Source of the DNA: Zygnema cylindricum
Lineage: Eukaryota > Streptophyta > Zygnematophyceae > Zygnematales > Zygnemataceae
NCBI GenBank assembly: GCA_037447655.1
Contig: JBBHKE010002642.1
Coordinates: 62,001-126,000 of the forward strand
Direction: 5' to 3'
DNA: 64,000 nt
Numbering within the stretch: the stretch's first letter is position 1; each line of letters starts with the position of its first letter. Shown here piece by piece: positions 33,518-41,899 of this stretch. The translations under genes and the position numbers were made by a program. The notes under the pieces are model-generated. The model was not told the origin of the DNA, did not search any database, and saw only the letters and a list, made by a program, of their open reading frames with translations.

Positions 33518-34460
33518 CGAGGCCTAACACTACTTTTTTGTCAACGTTATATTTTTTGTCTGTCTGATACTATCTGAACGGCAATTTCACTGACCACGTC
33601 CGTGGTGTCAGTAATGGCGGCTTCCTTGAAGATGAAATTCTATAGGCTCCATTGCCACACAGAATTCGCAGGTCCAAAGGAAGCTAATCTAGATAGTGTC
33701 GGCTCCAAGTTTATATAAACCCAAATGATTGACCCCTTGACAATCAGAACCCCATGAAAGCTTCACCCCTGTGAAATAAGACTTTCTGTGTGCTCAGTTC
33801 CACCACAGAATGCAAAGTTAGAATATGAGATTTGGACACATTCACCCACTTTGACTTTCCCTTAGAAATGCAGCCACCCAGGCAGGCAAAAACTCTGACC
33901 GACTACACCCCTGTATAGCCTGGACTCCCCTGAGTCCGCAGCAACAAGAATCACTGAAATTGGTCAACTGAGTTGATAGTTATGGTTGGCCAAAGTTTGC
34001 CATTTATACAAGGTAGCTTGGACTCCCCTGAGTCCGCAGCAACAAGAATCACTGAAATTGGTCAACTGAGTTGATAGTTATGGTTGGCCAAAGTTTGCCA
34101 TTTATACAAGGTGCTCTCTGGGAGAGGCATCTACCTACCAGAAATATTCTAAGTTCTAGTCCCTCTCTAAACCCCTTCTACTGAAGTACGGCGCCAATCA
34201 CAGGACTGTACCGTACATAAAAGTACAGGCGCCGGAGTACTTTCTGTACGGAAATTGTACGACAAGACCATACGAGTGACAAATGTCACACCCAAACTTG
34301 TTATCTTGCGCTCCGGAGATTCCGCAATCCTCCAGCGCATTTCCACGTGTCATCCGGAGTGGCGGCGTCAAAAAACGCCAAGGCGGCCATTCCGGAATCT
34401 CGGCTAGCACCACGGCCGTCGATTAAATCTGGTATCCATTCTTACCCGTCGAAAATAAGT

Positions 34461-34499
34461 GTGCGGTATTTGTTTCGCCGTCGAAACAAATGCGCGGTA
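34461..34499. promoter_or_regulatory. conserved U3 hairpin with flanking direct repeats
   Basis: TATTTGTTTCG and CGAAACAAAT form a 9-10-bp stem flanked by GTGCGG/GCGCGGTA repeats. The same arrangement is at the equivalent place in the other LTRs (about 37520, 41425, 46823, 48603, 53690). A CACGTG box (34344-34349) lies ~115 bp away. Probably a cis-regulatory site of the LTR promoter. Confidence 0.5.
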
Positions 34500-34660
34500 T
34501 CAGTTTCGCGTAAACCATACTTCACTAAACTGTTTCTATGTACTAAGGATCTTTTTGCGCCGTTAAATGAATTCGTCTACGTGTACGTATTTATATAATT
34601 ATCAAACCTTATATGTCCTAGCACTAGTCCTAGACTAAACGGACAAAGCTAACGGCTACA

Positions 34661-34703
34661 TTGACGGACGGCAGGTACCAGGATCAATTCCTGGGTCCGT
34701 CAA
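34661..34703. other. conserved nested stem-loop in LTR (GACGGAC type)
   Basis: Outer stem TTGACGGAC/GTCCGTCAA (9 bp) encloses an inner 5-bp stem CCAGG/CCTGG with a 7-nt loop ATCAATT; the linker is GGCAGGTA. Geometry resembles a tRNA acceptor stem stacked on a T-arm. Counterparts occur in the other LTRs. Confidence 0.7.
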
Positions 34704-34916
34704 TACTTTTAGTAAACCCATCTATTTTCTGCTAACTGTCTGCTACAAAGCTTTAGGCAGCCATGGCCCTATCACCCTACCCAGCCTTCAGTGACTACAA
34801 CAAGTGTGGGGGCTTGGTAAAGGGAGTTAGAGGTAGACCGCCTCTAAATTTTTCCTATTATAATACAGACCTAGAAAATACTCAAATATCAACAGGTGTA
34901 CCCCTTATTTTCTAGT

Positions 34917-35432
34917 CTATTTTCCTTTCGACTTCCTCACACAAATAAACACGCACTCTCTTTCCCTTTTTCTCTTTTTATTTCTTTTCCTTTTCTTTTC
35001 ATAAAACTTTAAGAAAATACTCTCGTATTTAACACAGTGCATTAGATGAACTGAAATAATTATTGCATCACATATTTTATTTAACATCCCACTTTTCATA
35101 AATCCGAGCAAAGATTTTATCCACCTCATCACTTTTTCATCCACACACAAACCGGTTTCCCTCTTGCAATCCAAACAGCCAGCCCCATCTCCAATCTGCA
35201 ACACACACCCTGAGGCTAACCCTTTTACAGGCACACCTTCATAAATGTCATCACTCCCTTTAGTGATGTCAAACCCATCACCCCCAAAACATGAACTTTC
35301 CTCACTCTCTTCCATGGATTTCTTTCCACTCTCACTTTCTAAATTTATTCCCAATAAATATTTCTCCTCCCCTAAACCTTTCATTAAATATTCCTCTTCT
35401 CCCCTATCTTTTAAAACCCCTTCTAGTTTCAC
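34917..35432 (-). pseudogene. reverse transcriptase/RNase H remnant
   Basis: Short similarities to the intact relatives remain: GEEKYLLGI (compare GEAKYTLGI), IGDGAGCLDCK (compare VGDGACCWSSK), RWIKSLLGFMKSGMLNKI and ICDAIIIS (compare FCDNQAAIAIS). The catalytic regions are gone. The frame is open but is a deletion fusion, so a working enzyme is excluded. Confidence 0.65.
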
Positions 35433-35455
35433 TTCTCCCCTTTCCTCGGAATCCG

Positions 35456-36808
35456 TTAAGTCTCCCTTTCCGACCAGTTTTCTAATTCCAAAATACCTAT
35501 AATATTATCCTCATTAATTTTATTTTTCCTGTTTTCACTTATGGATCCTAGTTCTGACTTTCTCATTTCTAAGTCATACACTTTACACTCCTCGACATCC
35601 TCAAGTACCTCCTCTCTCTTTACTTCCCTTATACCTCCAAAAACACACTGTTGCCTTCGTGGAATTTCTGTGTACTTTTCTCTCTTCTCCATTCTACCGA
35701 TGTGAAGAAGCTCCAAGATTTTTTCATCCTCTTTCTCCTCTTCCCCTTCTTCCTCCTCATTCACACTCCAACTTCTAAGTTCTTCCAAACGAGGACACTC
35801 CTCCATATAGTGACCCGGTTTCCTACAAGCGAAGCAAACCCCCTTTTTCAAAGTTCCCCTTTCTTTTCCTCTCCCTCTCCTTCCACCGAAGTTTCGATAA
35901 GGTTTACCTTTGTCCTTCTTCCTTTCATCACGCTTCCGCTCGTCACCGTCGTTCCTCATATCACGCTTCCGCCAGTCACCACCAGCTGTAAATGCAGTCA
36001 CCCTCTCACTTCCCCTACGAAGCTCCAAGGTGCTTTCCCTCACAAGAATTATCCCCATGGTAATCCTCCAAGTCCATGAGGAGACATCCATTCCCTGCAT
36101 ATGGTAAATGATGTCTTCGTACTCATATGGGAGCTTCATGATTAGTGTATTAATCTTTCTCTCCTCAGATTCTACATATCCCGCACTAGCAAGCTCAACA
36201 TATAACGCAGCAATATCATTGCAAAACTTTATCATGCTACCGCCTTTATAAACATAGGCCTCTATTTCTTGTTTTACTAAATGCTCCCTCTGTATAGTCT
36301 CACTCTTATAAATCTGAATTAGTGTGTCCCAAATTTCCGACGACTTGGTTAGATTTAAAAGAGTGATAGCTATAGACTTAGACACATATCTAAGTATGAG
36401 ATGTTTTGCTATAGTGTTTTTATATTCCCAAATTTTTCTATCATTTTCTTCAGTTTTTGGTTCAGTTATAACCCCCACAAGTGGATCCGTAGCCGAGAGC
36501 CTAGCTCCCCTCACCATAGGTGTCCCTTTATCCTTCTCCCCTATTTCCCCTTCCACGGTAATGATTTTCCCTTCACCTTCCGTTGCATCTGAACTCCGGT
36601 TGGTTTTCTGGGCAGCCCCAAATGATTCTCCACAGTGAGCTCCACCAAAGCCGGGTGGCGGACACCTCACTTGTCCCGAAACAATTCCCCACAAGTGCTT
36701 CTCGAAAAGCAATCCCTCCATCGTGAACTCCCAATAAGTGAAGTCTGTTCCATCGAACATAGGCACCCTAGATGGTGGGCCCATAACCTGAAATTCTATG
36801 GGCTCCAT
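35456..36808 (-). CDS. gag: Gag protein of the gag-only element
   Basis: An open gag frame of ~450 residues. The chosen start (36808) is the ATG 20 nt inside the LTR, the position used by both near-intact relatives; an in-frame ATG at 36814 is also possible. The N-terminus EPIEFQVMGPPSRVP reads through the LTR edge and the primer-binding site. A UBN2-like gag region (…IYKSETIQREHLV… to KLPYEYEDIIY) is followed by a basic segment and one zinc knuckle CFACRKPGHYMEEC (CX2CX4HX4C). After IPRRQ, where relatives enter the protease, the sequence jumps to other material and stops, so no DSG protease motif remains. It could assemble particles carrying its own RNA but would need polymerase from elsewhere. 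Frame integrity suggests recent activity or selection; that is inference. Confidence 0.8.
   Translation of the reverse strand: MEPIEFQVMGPPSRVPMFDGTDFTYWEFTMEGLLFEKHLWGIVSGQVRCPPPGFGGAHCGESFGAAQKTNRSSDATEGEGKIITVEGEIGEKDKGTPMVRGARLSATDPLVGVITEPKTEENDRKIWEYKNTIAKHLILRYVSKSIAITLLNLTKSSEIWDTLIQIYKSETIQREHLVKQEIEAYVYKGGSMIKFCNDIAALYVELASAGYVESEERKINTLIMKLPYEYEDIIYHMQGMDVSSWTWRITMGIILVRESTLELRRGSERVTAFTAGGDWRKRDMRNDGDERKRDERKKDKGKPYRNFGGRRGRGKERGTLKKGVCFACRKPGHYMEECPRLEELRSWSVNEEEEGEEEKEDEKILELLHIGRMEKREKYTEIPRRQQCVFGGIREVKREEVLEDVEECKVYDLEMRKSELGSISENRKNKINEDNIIGILELENWSERET
36777..36788 (-). promoter_or_regulatory. primer-binding site (initiator tRNA-Met internal site)
   Basis: Element-sense GGTTATGGGCCC follows the LTR directly. 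This is complementary to the anticodon-arm region of initiator tRNA-Met (GGGCCCATAACC), as in Drosophila copia, where a 39-nt 5' tRNA half primes, not to a tRNA 3' CCA end. Confidence 0.85.
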
Positions 36809-37952
36809 TGCCACACATAATTCGCAGGTCCAAAGGAAGCTAATCTAGATAGTGCCGACTCCAAGTTTATATAAACCCAAATGATTGACCCCTTGACAAT
36901 CAGAACCCCATGAAAGCTTCACCCCTGTGAAATAAGACTTTCTGTGTGCTCAGTTCCACTACAGAATGCAAAGTTAGAATATGAGATTTGGACACATTCC
37001 CCCACTTTGACTTTCCCTTAGAAATGCAGCCACCCAGGCAGGCAAAAACGCTGACCGACTACACCCCTGTGTAGCTTGGACTCCCCTGAGTCCGCAGCAA
37101 CAAAAATCACTGAAATTGGTCAACTGAGTTGATAGTTATGGTTGGCCAAAGTTTGCCATTTATACAAGGTGCTCTCTGGGAGAGGCATCTACCTACCATA
37201 AATATTCTAAGTTCTAGTCCCTCTCTAAACCCCTTCTACTGAAGTACGGCGCCAATCACAGGACTGTACCGTACATAAAAGTACAGGCGCCGGAGTACTT
37301 TCTGTACGGAAATTGTAGGACAAGACCATACGCGTGACAAATGTCACACCCAAGCTTGTTATCTTGCGCTCCGGAGATTCCGCAATCCTCCAGCGCATTT
37401 TTACGTGTCATCCGGAGTGGCGGCGTCAGAAAACGCCAAGGCGGCCATTCCGAAATCTCGGCTAGCACCACGGCCGTCGATTAAAGCTCGTATCCATTCT
37501 TACCCGTCGAAAATAAGTGCGCGGTATTTGTTTCGCCGTCGAAACAAATGCGCGGTATCAGTTTCGCGTAAACCATACTTCACTAAACTGTTTCTATGTA
37601 CTAAGGATCTTTTTGCGCCGTTAAATGAATCCGTCTACGTGTACATATTTATATAATTATCAAACCCTATATGTCTTAGCACTAGTCCTAGACTAAAAGG
37701 ACAAAGCTAACGGCTACATTGACGGACGACAGGAACCAGGATCAATTCCTGGGTCCGTCAATACTTTTAGTAAACCCATCTATTTTTTGCTAACTGTCTG
37801 CTACAACGCTTTAGGCAGCCATGGCCCTATCACCCTACCCAGCCTTCAGTGACTACAACAAGTGTGGGGGCTTGGTAAAGGGAGTTAGAGGTAGACCGCC
37901 TCTACATTTTTCCTATTATAATACAGACCTAGAAAATACTCAAATATCAACA
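36789..37952 (-). repeat. 5' LTR of the gag-only element
   Basis: 1,164 bp. The element-sense terminus ...CCATAGAATTTCA ends at 36789 and carries the gag ATG. Followed in the element by the primer-binding site at about 36777-36788. Confidence 0.9.
37719..37761. other. conserved nested stem-loop, 5' LTR copy
   Basis: Same as 34661-34703 with TTGACGGAC/GTCCGTCAA intact. The linker and inner-stem edge differ slightly (GACAGGAACCAGG). Confidence 0.65.
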
Positions 37953-37957
37953 GAAGA

Positions 37958-39019
37958 TTCGTTTTCATGTCGACTTCTTTGAAAAAAAGTTGAAGAAGAC
38001 GATCGTACTGAATTCAAACTTACCGCGCGCAAATGGTGCAACAATGCAACGTCTCTTTTCGTAAAAGTTCGTACATTTTTGCTTAAATTCCGTACATTTG
38101 CCGTAAAATCCCTGTTCAGTTTACCGGACAGAAGTACTAAAAAGTGCAACGCATCTTTTCTTCATAGTCCGTACGTTTCCGTAAAAATCCGTGCATTTAC
38201 CGTAATTTTCCCGTTCAGTTTACCGAAGTACTCCTCGTTTTTTTGCGATTTTTTTTAAAAGTTACGAATTGTACGTAGAAATCGGAATAAATCAAAAAAT
38301 CGCTCGATTTTAACAACATTGTTTTAAACAACAAGTGCGAGGTACTACGCACGAAACCCATTTAACCAAACGAAATAACATTAGATCGCACGAAATTCAA
38401 CAAGACGTTTAAAGTTTGAAGATGAGTTGGCGTGACGTGGCGATGGATCGAATACGAAAAGACCGTAACTGAAATTACGTACTAATTTACACGATGAGCA
38501 GATTGTACTTTGGTTTTATGCTTTTTTCATGCAGCGAATATTTTTGTCCTTGCCGCATTCAATTTTTTAAGTAAACGACAAAGAAATCCCTTTGGTGCAG
38601 GCACATGGGACTTGCAAGTCGCAATCACCGCATATTGTGAATGTTAGAATTGATAACATGCCTCATGCCATGGGCCTCAGATTCGAATCACGCACACAAA
38701 CTGACAAACGTCCGTACTCTAAGGCCTGAAGCTTGGCCTATTATGTCCCAGACCTTCACCGCTAGAGTGTGATAACCGTTTAACCCACAAAAAGGCCTGT
38801 GGGAGCGGAGCCCACCCGAAATGTACACCAGAATGATTATTATGATCAGATACGATTCGAGTCGTACCAAATCACGTCGTTACAAGCGAGACGCACATGG
38901 TCAAATCTTCGACGAGAAATATCTCCTATCTGAAGATCGCATTCTCAAAGCCGGTTGGTCAGTTTCCGACAATTTTAGACGCGAAAAAGATATTTATAAA
39001 ATTTACAAAGTACAGTATT
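37958..39019. other. no recognisable gene
   Basis: AT-rich with repeated CGTAC/TTTACCG motifs at 38040-38230 (an imperfect duplication: both halves have CAACG.(A)TCTTTTC.T and CCGTTCAGTTTACCG). The frames at 38688-38870 and 38821-39204 have no family features. Confidence 0.4.
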
Positions 39020-40150
39020 TGTCAGAACTAGTAAATCAATGCCCGTTACACGGGCATAGACCACGTCCTGTTTTTCTTGCCCGATACACGAACCTGGACC
39101 GTGTCCTGTTTATCAAAACTTCTAAGTACTCTTGTACTATCCTAGACGTCCGTACGGACATTTGTAACGCGACCCATAACAACACAACGATTGACGCAAA
39201 ATAGAGAAATGAAGTAATAGCACGAAATCGTACTGCTTGAAAAGGACGGCTATCTTCTAAACTGCTACACCGCGAATCGTTATTAGTGTCAATAACTCTA
39301 ATTTGGGTTCTTCAAATTTTGATTTTTTTTTTCAAATATGATACATGATTTTAATTTTTCCATAACGTTAATTAAGGTACCGTACAAAACAGCGTAAAGC
39401 CCGAAAGTACAATAAAATATAAATAGTGTGGTGTACGGTCGATGTCAGACCGTACATAAATGTACCTTTCAAGTGAAAATTTACAAAAAATGAATTAAAT
39501 CAGACGCGCACGCACAGGAACGTGCGCTAAAAAAAATGTGATTAGTCTGACACGTAAATTAGTATGGCATGTACGGATATTTTAAATTCGCGATGGCATA
39601 CGATTTCTTATATTTTGTACGGATACATATATTAATGTATATAATCGTACAGCGAATATTCCATTTTTGCTGTTCCCAAATTAGCATTAACGCCAAAATT
39701 AGAATACACTTTTTTTTTGAAAAATTTCAAATTATTAATTAGCATCAAGTACGGTAAATTTTCTTCAACACTATTTAAAATTTGACACTAATAACGATTC
39801 ACTGTGTAGCATTCTATGATCGGACGGTCAATATCGAATGATAAACGACCGAATACTCATTATTGGAGGCGGCGACTTTATCTATATTATTTCAGAGAAT
39901 CGAGCAGCCAAGATCTGACGGTAAAAAACAATTGCCGAGGGGTTACTTTGAAAGTTACCCGATCGGTGAGGTCGCCCGAGGGACAAATTTACCCATTTGT
40001 TGTCACCGACCGAGGGTTAAAGTTGCCCGTTTGCTGACGTCGTATGAGGGAACAAAGCTACCCGTTTGGTGACGTCGAGCGAGGGATACGCCGTTTAGGG
40101 GTGTAATGAACAGAAACCTGGCCTATTTAAAGGTTTTCAAATGGACGACC
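39020..40150. repeat. complex GACGTCA-rich repeat, copy B (inverted), split by a MITE
   Basis: The reverse complement matches copy A (20085-21010) at both ends: TGTCCGTACGGACGTCTAG-like and CGATTTCGT...AAGCAGTACG at 39130-39260, and GTTTGCTGACGTC, CCCGTTTGGTGACGTC, AAAGGTTTTCAAATGGACGA at 40030-40150. The MITE at 39268-39806 interrupts it; in copy A the equivalent site is uninterrupted. Confidence 0.7.
39268..39806. mobile_element. mariner-like MITE with an empty site elsewhere in the window
   Basis: CACCGCGAATCGTTATTAGT (39268) is inverted as ACTAATAACGATTCACTGTG (ending 39806), TA on both sides (39266-39267, 39807-39808). Copy A of the host repeat (about 20737-20752) has the unoccupied site, AGAATGCTGGCAGTT in its orientation, which confirms insertion boundaries and supports a TA target. 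Confidence 0.8.
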
Positions 40151-40394
40151 AAAGGTCAATAATTTGTCTAAAGATATAATCTAAAGTAGTTTGATTGGTT
40201 GTTAAAGCTTGGACGTCCAACTAGTGGTTGTACGGACATAAAAAATAACGCTATTCACGCTCGCAGCAATCAGTAACATGCCATTGTTGCTACAAAACCG
40301 TGAGATCACAAAATCTTACCAAAATCGTATCTATTCGTACAGATACAGACGTACAAGACTAACCCCCAACAGCTGCATTAAATTAAATAGAGTA

Positions 40395-40834
40395 AGGGTG
40401 TGTGCCCATGTGCTCAAGTAAGGGTAAACCTCCATCAGGCGAAAAGTGAGGTTCATTAGTGGAGAAAAATGCATTTTGGTACAACTCATTTTCCTACATG
40501 GTCGTACTGTTTTTTGTATTTTTTAATAAAACATGATTACTGGAGATTCGTCAAGATTCTCCAAACTTTTGGGCGACAACGTCGACCGTCCGATTATGAT
40601 GGCCATTGAGCGATTTTATGAGTTTGCACTCCTTGGTTTCTTCCCCACTTCCCACGAATCATTCCGACTTCCTTGTGTGAATTTCTTTTTCCAATTCTCC
40701 GTGTAAGAAGGGTGTTTTGATATCTTTTTGGTGTATTTCCATATCCTCTGCTGCTGTTAATTTATAAAAATGAAAAAGAGTTAGTTCTTTATATGAATGT
40801 TAAGGTAAAAACAAATGTTTTTTGTGGAGCACTT
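40395..40834 (-). pseudogene. MITE ends plus a reverse transcriptase scrap
   Basis: Holds two solitary MITE-like termini (AGGGTGTGTGCCCATGTG, about 40396; AGGGTAAACCTCCATCAGG, about 40421). Then minus-strand copia reverse-transcriptase sequence at about 40680-40760, equivalent to the HQMDIKTAFLHGELEEE region, with several lesions. Confidence 0.5.
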
Positions 40835-41882
40835 TGAAACTCTGAGACCTCCATAAGTCCTCAGAGTGGACAGCTTCCAAGAAGCCTCTAGGATAATCCT
40901 GACCCCTTTGTGTTTAAGCAAAAATAACTGCCACCCTGGCAGACAAAAACTCTGACCAACTTCACCCCTGTGAAGACAAGACTCCCCTGAGTCGATAGCA
41001 AAAAGAATCTCTGAATTTGCTCCCCTGAGCAGTAAGTTATGGAGGGTCAAAGTTGACCTTTTGTACAGAAGCTCTCTGGGAGAGGGGGTCCTATCTTCTA
41101 ATTTTTCTAAGTCCTATCTCTCTCACAGACTCTATCTACTGATGTACGGAACCAATCAGAATTGAGTTCCGTACGCAAAAGTACAGCTGCCGATGTACTT
41201 TATGTACGGACATTGTACGACATGGCCAAAATGTCGACACATGTCAAATCCGGATTCGGTGCCATAATCTCCGGAGTTTCCACAATCCAACGGAATTTTG
41301 CCACGCGTCATCCGATGTGGCGATAGCCACAAACCGCCGAAATCTTCCTCCGCGATCTCGGCGCTAATCCCGGCCGTCCGATTAAATTCGGCTTTAATCG
41401 TAGCCGTAATAAATACATGCGCGTTATTTGTTTCATTTACGAAACAAATGCGCGGTACTGATTTTTGTCCGTACCGTAAGTCGTACATTATATATTACTG
41501 GATCTATGTATCCCGTAATTAATTTCAGTTAAATGGTTTATCGCTTGTATACATATGTAAATAATTATCAAACTATATGCTAGGTAACACTACCGCTAGA
41601 TTAAACGGCTAAGGCTACCGGCTACTTTGGTCTGCCGGCCGGCAGGTACAAGGATCAAATCCTGCCGCCGGCACATACATTTTAATTAAATATATAAACC
41701 CTAATATAAAATTCCCGTAAACCTCAGGATAGCCAAGGTAGCCATGGCTCTAGCTTCCTCTCCAATTTCTCAGTGACTGCGACAAGTTTGAGAGTTGGAG
41801 AGAGAAGTTAGAGATAGACTGCCTCGACTTCTATATTTCTTTTCAGACCTAGAAAATACTAATAAAACCATTAGTTTCTACA
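40835..41882 (-). repeat. 3' LTR of the 40835 element
   Basis: Element sense TGTAGAAACTAATGG...GTCTCAGAGTTTCA. Contains the conserved U3 hairpin (TTATTTGTTTC/GAAACAAATG near 41425) and the nested stem-loop at 41633-41673. Confidence 0.95.
41633..41673. other. conserved nested stem-loop in LTR (GCCGGC type)
   Basis: Outer stem TGCCGGC/GCCGGCA; inner stem AGG/CCT around loop ATCAAAT; linker GGCAGGTAC. Same architecture as the GACGGAC type but with different paired bases, so pairing is kept by compensatory change. Confidence 0.7.
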
Positions 41883-41899
41883 CTCCCCTTATTTTCTAG
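41883..41899 (-). promoter_or_regulatory. polypurine tract
   Basis: Element-sense AAAATAAGGGGAG immediately precedes the 3' LTR start TGTAGAAAC. Primes plus-strand synthesis. The pol stop codon lies just upstream. The same tract precedes the LTR at 63947. Confidence 0.85.

Larger units (their letters stand above)
33633..34894 (-). repeat. 3' LTR of the gag-only element, with 98-bp tandem duplication
   Basis: Begins TGAAATTCTAT and ends TATCAACA on the plus strand (element sense TGTTGATA...AATTTCA). It is 98 bp longer than its partner because a segment starting TGGACTCCCCTGAGTCCGC is duplicated at 33921 and 34019; otherwise the two LTRs are nearly identical. Confidence 0.9.
33633..37952 (-). 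mobile_element. non-autonomous gag-only copia-type LTR element (TR-GAG-like)
   Basis: LTRs at 33633-34894 and 36789-37952 flank an 1,894-bp interior; both ends carry a perfect 5-bp duplication GAAGA (33628-33632, 37953-37957). The interior keeps a long gag frame, lacks protease and integrase core, and retains only scrambled reverse-transcriptase/RNase H remnants. The interior of the near-intact relative at 40835 is 4,353 bp. Insertion of such a copy would need enzymes from another element. Structure is certain; the label TR-GAG-like is by analogy with plant elements of that design. Confidence 0.9.

Noticed and set aside
34661-34703. A genuine tRNA gene in the LTR
   Set aside because: T-arm-like and acceptor-like stems are present, but there is no D-arm or anticodon arm between them; only about 8 nt of linker.
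38688-39204. Short frames with moderately complex composition
   Set aside because: No family motif or exon signals; the second overlaps repeat copy B.
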